Below are positions 1-5,526 of a stretch of DNA of 5,526 bases, piece after piece. Under the pieces are notes generated by a model, which was given only the letters and a program-made list of their open reading frames with translations, had not been told where the DNA came from and searched no databases. The stretch is taken from positions 1 to 5,526 of the forward strand of contig JAFVTJ010000137.1 in assembly GCA_017503305.1 (NCBI GenBank). The letters run 5' to 3'. A program made the position numbers and the translations under genes. This DNA comes from Clostridia bacterium (GTDB lineage Bacteria; Bacillota_A; Clostridia; Oscillospirales; Acutalibacteraceae). The number at the start of each line of letters is the position of its first letter. Position 1 is the stretch's first letter.

Positions 1-144
1 ATCGCTGTTTGCAATATCTGAATATTCTTTTAAAACAATTTGGGTGGCTTCTTCAATGTTTGTTAATGGATATATCTCGTTACAGGTATCACGAACATCA
101 CTGGAAGTATCGTTAGAGTAAAGTGCGGTACCCCAAGAACCCAT
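1..144 (-). CDS. DUF4259-like protein, N-terminal 48 residues only
   Basis: This is the beginning of a gene that runs off the left edge. The visible protein opens MGSWGTALYSNDTSSDVRDT, followed by an acidic stretch and 'NIEEATQIVLKEYSDI'. The MG(S/A/T)WGT...NDT opening followed by an 'EEAT' helix is typical of small uncharacterised Firmicutes proteins usually labelled DUF4259, a match I make from memory of the family pattern. The function is unknown, and I assign none. The ATG at 142-144 has a good ribosome binding site (AAAGGGGTG, about 9 nt upstream). It lies 16 nt after the stop of the SufB/SufD-family gene on the same strand with no terminator between, so it is probably the last visible member of that operon. 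No signal peptide or membrane segment is seen in the visible part. The C-terminus is missing, so family membership is moderately supported only. Confidence 0.6.
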   Translation of the reverse strand, partial: MGSWGTALYSNDTSSDVRDTCNEIYPLTNIEEATQIVLKEYSDIANSD

Positions 145-160
145 ATATTAACACCCCTTT

Positions 161-1077
161 TTACTTCAAAAATCCGTTTACGATTTGTTCTTCGGCTTCT
201 TGCTCGCTAAGCCCCAAGGTCATCAATTTAATTAACTGCTCGCCTGCAATTTTACCGATTGCCGCTTCGTGAATGAGGGACGCATCAATGTGGTTTGCGG
301 TGATTTTCGGCACAGCCGCAACGTGCGCCTTATCCATAATAATAGCGTCACATTCGGTATGGCCGTTGCAAATGTTGTTGCCGTTAATGGTGGATAAGAA
401 AAGCTGGCTTGACTCATCCTTTGCAACCGAGCGGGATACGATATTCGCGCTCGAATTTTCGCCGTCCATATCAACCGTAAAATCGGTTTCGGCATATTGC
501 TTGCCGTGTGTCATAAGCTTTTCGTGAACGATAAGGGTTGCATCCTTATCGAGTCTTGCGGTGGTTACACGCTTGGTGGAATCGATACCCTCAATCTGAG
601 TGGTTTCCATCTCCATATAACCGCCCTCGGCGATGTTGATGACGGTGGTGGGGTTCATATTCTGCTCGCCCTCGCCGTCGCCTGTACCAACGTGGCGCTC
701 AACGTATTTTACCTTAGCGTTTTTGCCAACGAAAAATGAGTGAATACCGTCGTGGCGGGATTCTTCACTTCCGCAGTTGTGAATGCCACAGCCTGCTACA
801 ATTTCAACGTCGCTGTCTTCGCCGATAATAAATCGTTAAAAACAAGCTCGGTAAGGCCGGTTTCGCTTATAATAACGGGGATATGCACCCTTTCACCCTT
901 GGTGCCGGGCTTTACTATAATTTCAATGCCGTTGCCGTCGGCTTTTTCTCTTATATTTATATTTTCGGTAACGCTGCGTGAAGCAAGCGCACCGTTTGCA
1001 CGAATATTAAAAGCACCCGATGGTGTGCCTTCAATATCGGCAATCATTTTAAGTAGGTCTAATTCGTAATTGTTCAT
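161..1077 (-). pseudogene. sufB: SufB/SufD-family Fe-S scaffold (SmsB-like), split by a 1-nt frameshift
   Basis: This is the scaffold partner of the SufC-type ATPase, on which Fe-S clusters would be assembled in the cytoplasm. The gene is read in two frames: residues 1-82 from 1077 to 832, then from 829 to the stop at 161. Adding one base in the run at 830-833 restores a continuous protein of about 305 residues, the usual length of the short clostridial/archaeal SufB-like proteins and far below the ~420-500 of classical SufD/SufB. Visible marks are 'NIRANG' near the N-terminus, 'KPGTKGERVHIP', a 'GCGIHNCG' motif (C97, C102), 'GHTECDAI' (C243), 'HEAAIGK' (H270) and the C-terminal 'NGFLK' typical of the SufBD core. 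C243 and H270 appear to correspond to the conserved Cys and His of E. coli SufB/SufD. The ATG at 1075-1077 has a TGAGGAA site inside the end of sufC, 3 nt away. Without repair, the N-terminal frame ends at 796 after 93 residues. The sequence cannot tell a true mutation from an assembly error. Confidence 0.88.
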
Positions 1078-1080
1078 ATA

Positions 1081-1812
1081 TTATTCCTCACAGCTTGCAG
1101 TAAGCACCTTGCAGGCGATGTCTGCTTTGCCTAAAAGTGACGGCAAAATATCTTCCTTTTTGCCCTCTTCTTTTACGGTGCCGTTTGCAACAACTATAAT
1201 CTTGTCTGCAATATTTAAAATTCTTTCCTGGTGGGAGATTATAAGAATCGAACCACCGAGAGTATCGTGCATTTTTTCGAAAACTTTAATAAGGTTGTTA
1301 AAACTCCAAAGGTCAATACCGGCTTCGGGCTCGTCAAATAAAGACACCTTAGTGCCGCGAGCTAAAACGGTTGCGATTTCAATTCTCTTTAATTCACCGC
1401 CTGAAAGGGAAGCGTTAACCTCGCGGTTGATGTAGTCCCTTGCACAAAGGCCTACCTGCGAAAGATAAGCGCAAGCGTCGTTTACGCTAATGGTTTTACC
1501 TGCGGCAAGACTGATTAAATCGTGCACGGTGATACCCTTAAAGCGAATGGGCTGTTGAAAAGCAAAGCTAATGCCTTTTTTTGCGCGTTCGGTAATTGAA
1601 AGGTTTGTGATATCTTCGCCATCAAGCAAAATTTGACCTTCGGTTGGGGTGAAAATACCCGCAATAATCTTGGCCAATGTGGATTTACCGCCGCCGTTAG
1701 GACCGGTAATCACCACAAAGCCTTCGTCTATTTTTAAGTTAACGTTTTTAAGTATTTGTTTTACTCCGTCTTCATTTTCAGCCGAAAATGAGATATTTTT
1801 AAGTTCTAACAT
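1081..1812 (-). CDS. sufC: SufC-type ABC ATPase of a minimal SUF (SMS) system
   Basis: This is the cytoplasmic ATPase that powers Fe-S cluster assembly on the adjacent SufB/SufD-family scaffold. The 243-residue protein has a complete ABC fold: Walker A GPNGGGKST (37-45), Q-loop 'FQQP' (Q86), signature LSGGE (136-140), Walker B 'VSLFDEP' (D160, E161) and H-loop 'ISHQE' (H194). The 'DEPEAGIDLWS' segment after Walker B is characteristic of SufC-like proteins rather than transporter ATPases, and no permease gene accompanies it. I chose the ATG at 1810-1812 because an AAAGGAG site sits 5 nt upstream. A TTG at 1831-1833 would add seven residues but would place that ribosome binding site inside the coding region. 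The gene overlaps the end of the peptidase-like gene by 7 nt and stops 3 nt before the scaffold gene. No sufS, sufU or other SUF gene is visible, which fits the two-gene SMS type (the smsC naming would also apply). Confidence 0.92.
   Translation of the reverse strand: MLELKNISFSAENEDGVKQILKNVNLKIDEGFVVITGPNGGGKSTLAKIIAGIFTPTEGQILLDGEDITNLSITERAKKGISFAFQQPIRFKGITVHDLISLAAGKTISVNDACAYLSQVGLCARDYINREVNASLSGGELKRIEIATVLARGTKVSLFDEPEAGIDLWSFNNLIKVFEKMHDTLGGSILIISHQERILNIADKIIVVANGTVKEEGKKEDILPSLLGKADIACKVLTASCEE
1084..1090 (-). promoter_or_regulatory. Ribosome binding site for the SufB/SufD-family gene
   Basis: TGAGGAA on the minus strand lies within the last codons of sufC, 6 nt before the scaffold ATG at 1077. 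Because it overlaps the upstream coding end, synthesis of the scaffold is expected to be coupled to that of its ATPase partner. Confidence 0.7.
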
Positions 1813-2171
1813 AAATTCTCCTTTATTTCCCAAAAGTATTTGCGTCGAGCTTCGGGAAAGTCATTGAGCACTCCGTGCTCGGGGTCGTAAAAGGTGCCGT
1901 CAAAGTAAAGCGACCAATGCCAACAACGTGGGGTTTCAAGGCTTAAAAGCGCAATTTTCGGAAGGTCTGATTTGGTTTTGGCCTCTTTGCGAGTTTTTTC
2001 GTAAGAAAAACCAAAATAATCTAAGGTAAAAAACATTTCCTTTAAGGTGGTTTCACGCTCGTTATTTAAAAGCGTTACAATTTCGTCCACACTTTTGCCT
2101 GTAAGCATTGAAAGCACTGCTTGTCCGCATTGTAAGTCGGTCGGCTCTTTTACATAGTTTATATTTTGCAT
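1806..2171 (-). CDS. Small C39-like cysteine-peptidase-fold protein
   Basis: This 121-residue protein has the layout of a papain/C39-type domain: a 'DLQCGQAVLSML' helix with a candidate nucleophile C15, then 'RCWHWSLYFDG' with candidate H85 and 'FYDPEHG' with candidate D96. The Cys...His-x-hydrophobic...YDP order matches the peptidase C39 fold, in which His and Asp follow after ~70-80 residues. The spacing and order are seen directly; enzymatic activity is inference. No signal peptide or membrane segment is present, so it probably acts in the cytoplasm. The residues 36-66 region is charged and helical. The ATG at 2169-2171 lies 3 nt after the stop of the permease gene, with an AAAAGG site. 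Its stop overlaps the sufC start by 7 nt, so its translation is probably coupled to sufC. It could be a protease, a transglutaminase-like or acyl-transfer enzyme, or an inactive binding fold. The substrate is unknown. Confidence 0.72.
   Translation of the reverse strand: MQNINYVKEPTDLQCGQAVLSMLTGKSVDEIVTLLNNERETTLKEMFFTLDYFGFSYEKTRKEAKTKSDLPKIALLSLETPRCWHWSLYFDGTFYDPEHGVLNDFPEARRKYFWEIKENLC
1818..1824 (-). promoter_or_regulatory. Ribosome binding site that decides the sufC start
   Basis: AAAGGAG on the minus strand, 5 nt before the ATG at 1810-1812 and inside the end of the peptidase-like gene. It supports that ATG over the upstream TTG at 1831-1833, which has no comparable site. Confidence 0.75.
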
Positions 2172-2174
2172 AAT

Positions 2175-3095
2175 TTAACCTTTTAGTAAATATTCTGCTA
2201 AAGTAACGATTAGCGGCATTGTTATAATCGATAAAACGGTTGTCAAAGACACCATTCTAACCGAAAGGGCGGTATCGCGTGAAAATTTGGTTGAAAACAT
2301 TGTGGTTATTGCCGCGGTAGGTGCGCTCGCGCAGATTGTAAGCGCCAAGGGAAGCGTACCTCTAAGACCACAAAGGTAAAAACCAAACACCGCAATAAGC
2401 GGAAGTATAACCAGCTTTATAACCGTTGCAAAAAGCAAATTCAAGTCTTTAATACCTGATAAAAGATTACTGTTTGCCAAATGGTAACCGATTATTATCA
2501 TCGGCAGCGGTGTGTTAAGCCCTGCCATATAGGATATCGGCTCAAATATTACCTTAGGTACGGGAATTTGTAAAAGGAATATAACAAGCGCCACAGCAAA
2601 GCCGATAAGTCCGGGGTTTATTATTAGCTTTTTGGGGGTAATAAATTCTTTTCCGCCCATGGTAATTATACCAAAGCTCCAAACAAAAAGCTGAAAAACC
2701 GCGATATAGGTTGAACCGTAGAAAACACCGTCGTCACCTAAAACCGCTTGCAAAAGCGGAATTGACATAAATCCGCAGTTGGAAAAAATCACACCAAACT
2801 GCAAAACCTTTTGCCTGTTTATATCTTTACTGCGAAGCAACAGCTTTGTTACCAAAATAAAGATAATGTGCGCCACGAAAACGGCAACAAAGCTTATTAT
2901 AAGGTTTTTAAGCAGAGTTTTATCAAACTCGCGCACAAAGGATTTTATAATAACGCAAGGTGTTACGGTGTAAAGCACCAAATCTGTAATAGCTTTAACA
3001 TCGCTGTCCTTCAAAAGCTTGGTTTTCGCAAAGATAACACCTAATAAAATTAGTATAAAAAGGACTAACACCTGAGAAAAGACGGTTGAAAACAT
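2175..3095 (-). CDS. AEC (auxin efflux carrier) family permease
   Basis: This is an integral inner-membrane transporter of the AEC family, whose bacterial members move small organic acids such as malate, malonate or amino acids. The substrate here cannot be read from sequence. The 306-residue protein shows about ten hydrophobic segments, roughly 5-23, 37-53, 62-86, 98-118, 128-146, 161-177, 190-205, 219-241, 247-264 and 280-302, the usual 5+5 layout with a charged central loop near 150-157. Family marks include 'TPCVI' in the second segment, 'SNCGFMSIPL' in the fourth, and 'ASAPTAAITTMF' in the ninth, where bacterial AEC proteins carry a conserved A-P-x-A stretch. The length is normal for the family. 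The start ATG shares one base with the galT stop (TAATG), so reading of the two genes is likely coupled. An AAAGG lies upstream inside galT. The peptidase-like gene follows after 3 nt. Confidence 0.9.
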   Translation of the reverse strand: MFSTVFSQVLVLFILILLGVIFAKTKLLKDSDVKAITDLVLYTVTPCVIIKSFVREFDKTLLKNLIISFVAVFVAHIIFILVTKLLLRSKDINRQKVLQFGVIFSNCGFMSIPLLQAVLGDDGVFYGSTYIAVFQLFVWSFGIITMGGKEFITPKKLIINPGLIGFAVALVIFLLQIPVPKVIFEPISYMAGLNTPLPMIIIGYHLANSNLLSGIKDLNLLFATVIKLVILPLIAVFGFYLCGLRGTLPLALTICASAPTAAITTMFSTKFSRDTALSVRMVSLTTVLSIITMPLIVTLAEYLLKG

Positions 3096-4573
3096 TATTT
3101 AACAGCCTTTGTAAAGCGTAAGAAATCTTGGGTGTTTTTAAATACGCCTGCGTGAGAGAGTACCTTTGCGAAAACAATACCGATTTCATCTTCAATGATT
3201 TTGTCAATATTATCGGCATTAATATCGGTGTATTTTGCCTTAATTTCATCTGTCCAGTCGGCGTGTTTTTCTAAAACTTCATCGGCTCTAATATCCTTAT
3301 TTTCTAAAATAGCGGTTTTAAGGAGCGCCATTTCGTTCTTAAGGCGGGCGGGCAATACTGCCAAGCCCATAACCTCGATAAGACCAATGTTTTCTTTCTT
3401 AATGTGGTGGAGTTCTGCGTGGGGATGATATACACCCATAGGATGCTCTTCGGTTGTGATGTTGTTGCGAAGAACTAAATCTAATTCAAACATATCGCCG
3501 TTTTTACGGGCAATAGGTGTGATTGTATTGTGGGGTTCGCCGTCGGTTTCGGCGAAAACAAATGCCGTTTCGTCGGTGTAACCGCGCCAAGCTGATAAAA
3601 TCTTGTCAGCAAGGGCGATAAGGCGGTCGGTATTAGCGCAAGAAAGACGAATAACCGACATAGGCCATTTTACGATGCCTGCCTTGATATCGGGGAAGCC
3701 TTCGAAAGAAAGCTCGGTTTCAATCGGAGCTTTTGCCATTGCGAAGGTGTAGTTACCGCCTTGGAAATGGTCGTGGCTTAAAATAGAACCGCCAACAATC
3801 GGTAAATCGGCATTAGAGCCTACAAAATAGTGGGGGAACTGCTTAACAAAATCAAGCAATTTCTTAAAGGTAGCGGTGTTGATAGCCATAGGGGTATGCT
3901 GTGAATTAAAGACAATACAATGCTCGTTATAGTAAACGTAAGGTGAGTATTGCATACACCAATCGGTATCGTTAATGGTGATAGGAATAACGCGGTGGTT
4001 TTGGCGAGCGGGGAAGTTGATGCGACCGGCATAGCCTTCACACTCGCGGCAAAGCATACACTTAGGATAACCCGCCTGCTTTGCGTTCTTAGCGGCAGCA
4101 ATAGCCTTGGGGTCCTTTTCGGGTTTAGAAAGGTTGATTGTAATATCCAAGTCACCGTATTCGGTAGCGGTTACCCATTTAACGTCCTTTGCAATACGGT
4201 AACGGCGTATGTAGTCACTGTTCTGGCTTAAATCGTAGTACCAGTCGGTAGCGGCTTTTGGGGATTCTTTATAAAGCTCCCAAAACTTAGCGGTAACTTC
4301 GCTGGGGCGGGGCATCATAGCCGACATAAGCTTAGTATCGAACAAATCGCGTTCGGTAATGTTGTCGTCAATAAGACCCTTTTCGCAAGCAAAATCGAGT
4401 AATTCCTTCAAGGTTTGCTCTAAATCAACGTCGGTGAAGTTTTCTTCACAATCGAATTCGTCTATATTTAAAATTTCTAAAATGCGGTTGGTTACAAAAA
4501 TTTGGTCACGCTCGGTAAAAAGACCGCACTCAAGACCATAGCAAACTAATTTTTTAATACTTTTTTCTACCAT
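3095..4573 (-). CDS. galT: UDP-glucose--hexose-1-phosphate uridylyltransferase, class II
   Basis: GalT transfers UMP from UDP-glucose to galactose-1-phosphate, giving UDP-galactose and glucose-1-phosphate in the cytoplasmic Leloir pathway. The 492-residue protein is of the Firmicutes-type class II family (about 490-500 aa), distinct from the ~350-aa E. coli class. It carries the class II signature 'DLPIVGGSILSHDHFQGG' at about 256-273, the Cys cluster 'CMLCREC' at about 172-178, and a 'YHPHAELHHIKKENIG' block near 382-397. The N-terminus 'MVEKSIKKLVCYGL' matches the usual family opening. I chose the ATG at 4571-4573 because GGAG lies 9 nt upstream. A TTG at 4586-4588 or an ATG at 4580-4582 would start inside or directly against that site. 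It is the first gene of the leftward operon, behind a strong promoter. Unusually, no galK or galE adjoins it. The downstream genes are a permease and Fe-S assembly genes. Confidence 0.96.
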   Translation of the reverse strand: MVEKSIKKLVCYGLECGLFTERDQIFVTNRILEILNIDEFDCEENFTDVDLEQTLKELLDFACEKGLIDDNITERDLFDTKLMSAMMPRPSEVTAKFWELYKESPKAATDWYYDLSQNSDYIRRYRIAKDVKWVTATEYGDLDITINLSKPEKDPKAIAAAKNAKQAGYPKCMLCRECEGYAGRINFPARQNHRVIPITINDTDWCMQYSPYVYYNEHCIVFNSQHTPMAINTATFKKLLDFVKQFPHYFVGSNADLPIVGGSILSHDHFQGGNYTFAMAKAPIETELSFEGFPDIKAGIVKWPMSVIRLSCANTDRLIALADKILSAWRGYTDETAFVFAETDGEPHNTITPIARKNGDMFELDLVLRNNITTEEHPMGVYHPHAELHHIKKENIGLIEVMGLAVLPARLKNEMALLKTAILENKDIRADEVLEKHADWTDEIKAKYTDINADNIDKIIEDEIGIVFAKVLSHAGVFKNTQDFLRFTKAVK

Positions 4574-4582
4574 ATTCGTCAT

Positions 4583-4586
4583 CTCC
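4583..4586 (-). promoter_or_regulatory. Ribosome binding site that decides the galT start
   Basis: GGAG on the minus strand, 9 nt before the ATG at 4571-4573. Two in-frame candidates further upstream (ATG at 4580-4582 and TTG at 4586-4588) abut or overlap this site and are therefore unlikely starts. Confidence 0.7.
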
Positions 4587-4601
4587 AAACGTATTTTATA
4601 G

Positions 4602-4631
4602 ATTATACTACAATATACGTATATATGTCAA
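4602..4631 (-). promoter_or_regulatory. SigmaA-type promoter of the galT-led operon
   Basis: On the minus strand a perfect TTGACA (4626-4631) is followed after 18 nt by a perfect TATAAT (4602-4607). Transcription would start near 4594-4596, giving a short leader of about 22 nt before the galT ATG. With no terminator or second clear promoter between the following genes, this is likely to drive all six leftward genes. Confidence 0.85.
4613..4624. repeat. Perfect 12-nt palindrome in the galT promoter spacer (candidate operator)
   Basis: ATATACGTATAT is a perfect inverted repeat centred between 4618 and 4619, lying wholly between the -35 and -10 of the galT promoter. A dimeric repressor bound there would block polymerase. 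The palindrome is seen directly; operator function is inference. AT-rich DNA yields such repeats by chance fairly often, and no regulator gene is visible in the window. Confidence 0.4.
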
Positions 4632-4664
4632 TTATAAACACCTTAAAAAAGCCAATTTTTTTGC

Positions 4665-4693
4665 TTGACAAAGGGGAAACCTTATGGTAGAAT
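4665..4693 (+). promoter_or_regulatory. SigmaA-type promoter of rplU-prp-rpmA
   Basis: A perfect TTGACA (4665-4670), a 17-nt spacer and TAGAAT (4688-4693), one mismatch from the -10 consensus, give a strong housekeeping promoter as expected for ribosomal protein genes. The A- and T-rich tracts at 4645-4661 just upstream could act as an UP element. The predicted start is around 4698-4701, leaving a leader of about 80 nt. Confidence 0.85.
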
Positions 4694-4697
4694 GGTT

Positions 4698-4781
4698 AAG
4701 CCGCATATTGTGGGCTTCTTAAGTTGTGCCCTTTTTGCACACGCCTTCTGTAGCGAGACTGAAAAATAAGCAGGTGAAAAA
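4698..4781 (+). ncRNA. Structured rplU leader, probable L21 leader
   Basis: The 5' leader between the promoter and rplU folds on paper into two hairpins. The first pairs AAGCC (4698-4702) and CA (4704-4705) with TG (4711-4712) and GGCTT (4713-4717), bulging G4703, loop TATTG. The second pairs TGTGC (4725-4729) with GCACA (4737-4741) around a CCTTTTT loop. A 40-nt single-stranded-looking tail then leads to AGGTG (4772-4776), 5 nt before the rplU ATG. Firmicutes commonly carry a conserved L21 leader RNA at exactly this place, thought to let L21 control its own operon. Position, length and hairpins fit; I could not test the match to the Rfam model. Confidence 0.6.
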
Positions 4782-5087
4782 ATGTACGCAATTATTGAAA
4801 CTGGTGGTAAGCAATACCGTGTTCAAAACGGCGATGTAATCTACATCGAAAAGCTTAATGCCCAAGTTGACGAAGAAGTTACCTTCGATAAGGTTGTTGC
4901 TGTAAACAACAGAACTTTAAAGGTTGGTAAGCCCTACGTTAAGGATGCTTTCGTAAAAGGCACCGTATTAAAGAACGGCAAGGGTAAGAAGATCACTGTC
5001 TTCACTTACAAGCCTAAAAAGGGTTCCGCTCGTAAAATGGGCCATAGACAACCCTACACAAAAGTACAAATTACTGAAATCGGCTAA
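4782..5087 (+). CDS. rplU: 50S ribosomal protein L21
   Basis: L21 binds 23S rRNA in the large subunit. The 101-residue protein is of normal length and opens with the hallmark '[14 protein letters not shown]'. It continues with 'VGKPYV' in the middle and the basic '[20 protein letters not shown]' segment that is the L21 signature region, then ends 'ITEIG'. The ATG at 4782 is preceded by AGGTG with a 5-nt spacer and by the structured leader. It is the first gene of the conserved rplU-prp-rpmA operon. prp follows after 5 nt. No unusual residues or truncation are seen. Confidence 0.97.
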   Translation: MYAIIETGGKQYRVQNGDVIYIEKLNAQVDEEVTFDKVVAVNNRTLKVGKPYVKDAFVKGTVLKNGKGKKITVFTYKPKKGSARKMGHRQPYTKVQITEIG

Positions 5088-5092
5088 TTAGT

Positions 5093-5425
5093 ATGACTAG
5101 TGTAAAATTCTTGGCTAATAGTAAAGGTCTTTACGGCTTTGAAATTAGCGGTCACAGTTCACGCGACTGTGATGACAGTGTTGGCAAAATAGTTTGTGCA
5201 GCGGTTTCAAGCGCGGCTTTCATGGCGGCAAACACCATTACCGAAGTTATTGGCGACAAGGCAGAAGCCTTTGTGGACGATGCTTTAATGGTAGTAAAGT
5301 GTGAAAACCCCAATGAACAAAGCATAACAGTGCTTGAAGGCTTAAAGCTTCACTTGACAGAGCTTGCCACACAATATAGCAACAATATTAAGATTTTTGG
5401 AGGTGCAAAAAATGTTAAAGATTAA
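5093..5425 (+). CDS. prp: Ribosomal-processing cysteine protease Prp
   Basis: Prp removes the N-terminal extension of ribosomal protein L27, a step required for L27 to work in the peptidyl-transferase centre in Firmicutes and some relatives. The 110-residue protein shows the family pattern: '[13 protein letters not shown]' with catalytic H21, then '[13 protein letters not shown]' with catalytic C35, and a '[19 protein letters not shown]' C-terminal helix and strand. The length is typical. It lies 5 nt after rplU and overlaps rpmA by 14 nt, the standard placement between L21 and L27. No good Shine-Dalgarno precedes the ATG at 5093-5095, so translation is probably low and dependent on ribosomes finishing rplU, which suits an enzyme made alongside abundant ribosomal proteins. 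Its substrate site is visible in the next gene. Confidence 0.95.
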   Translation: MTSVKFLANSKGLYGFEISGHSSRDCDDSVGKIVCAAVSSAAFMAANTITEVIGDKAEAFVDDALMVVKCENPNEQSITVLEGLKLHLTELATQYSNNIKIFGGAKNVKD

Positions 5426-5526
5426 CATTCAGTTATTCGCTCATAAAAAGGGTGTTGGTTCTACAAAGAACGGCCGTGACAGTGAGTCCAAGCGTCTTGG
5501 TGTAAAGCGCGCTGATGGTCAATTCG
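5412..5526 (+). CDS. rpmA: 50S ribosomal protein L27, first 38 residues
   Basis: L27 sits with its N-terminus at the peptidyl-transferase centre. Only the start is in the window: [14 protein letters not shown], followed by '[17 protein letters not shown]', the highly conserved L27 opening. The first ten residues form the N-terminal extension found in organisms that encode Prp. By analogy with the S. aureus site (cut after 'FFA', before the 'KKG' region), cleavage is expected after A10, exposing 'HKKG'. The ATG at 5412-5414 has a strong GGAGGTG site at 5399-5405, inside the end of prp. The gene overlaps prp by 14 nt and is much better supplied for initiation than prp. It is cut by the right edge. 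Confidence 0.96.
   Translation, partial: MLKINIQLFAHKKGVGSTKNGRDSESKRLGVKRADGQF

Noticed and set aside
161..658. A separate 165-residue gene starting at the ATG at 656-658
   Set aside because: The open frame continues upstream with clear family sequence ('GCGIHNCG' and more) to the frameshift, so the ATG is internal, not a true start. No good ribosome binding site precedes it.
826..836. Programmed -1 ribosomal frameshift to explain the two SufB/SufD frames
   Set aside because: The bases around the shift (GAT TTA TTA) do not form a canonical X XXY YYZ slippery heptamer, and family members are normally encoded in a single frame. A lost base fits better.
740..1069. Plus-strand open frame of 109 codons
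   Set aside because: It lies antisense to the conserved scaffold gene, shows no recognisable domain and has no ribosome binding site. It is a shadow of the real gene.
1070..1435. Plus-strand open frame of 121 codons
   Set aside because: Antisense to sufC, where the minus frame holds all ABC motifs; the plus frame has no recognisable content.
1813..1833. Longer sufC starting at TTG 1831-1833
   Set aside because: This would put the AAAGGAG site inside the coding region and adds seven residues (GNKGEF region) atypical of SufC; the ATG at 1810-1812 has the better context.
4641..4664. Rho-independent terminator between the divergent operons
   Set aside because: The A6...T7 symmetry has no GC stem, and neither operon ends here since both start at this region. 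It is better read as an AT-rich upstream promoter element.

Overview
The window looks like chromosomal DNA from an anaerobic, low-to-moderate GC Firmicute of the class Clostridia, perhaps a gut Oscillospiraceae-type organism. Four things point there: a class II (Firmicutes-type) GalT, a two-gene minimal SufBC-like (SMS-type) Fe-S assembly system, an rplU-prp-rpmA operon, and an L27 with the N-terminal extension that Prp removes. The lineage is inferred from gene content, not from a search. No mobile element, CRISPR array, tRNA or rRNA is visible, and no stretch over 300 bases lacks a gene.

Left and centre (1-4573, minus strand): six tightly packed genes read leftward from a strong sigmaA-type promoter at 4602-4631. 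In transcription order they are galT, an AEC-family permease, a small C39-like cysteine-peptidase-fold protein, a SufC-type ABC ATPase, a SufB/SufD-family scaffold, and the start of a DUF4259-like protein that leaves the window at base 1. Junctions are +3 nt or shorter, or overlapping, until the last (16 nt), so this reads as one operon with translational coupling. The SufB/SufD gene carries a single-base deletion in a short A run at 830-832, which splits it into two reading frames. All other parts are well preserved, so this is either a very recent mutation or a sequence error.

Divergent intergenic region (4574-4781): two back-to-back sigmaA promoters. The galT-side promoter has a perfect 12-nt palindrome in its spacer, a candidate operator. 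The rplU-side promoter feeds an ~80-nt structured leader that fits the position and general form of the Firmicutes L21 leader.

Right (4782-5526, plus strand): rplU (L21), prp (the cysteine protease that trims L27) and the first 38 codons of rpmA (L27). Substrate and protease are both visible: L27 begins with the expected cleavable extension, and prp overlaps rpmA by 14 nt.

Nothing here is clearly a new defence or mobile system. The best leads are the peptidase-like gene coupled to the minimal Fe-S pair, the broken scaffold gene, the galT-led operon, and the regulatory features of the divergent promoter region.
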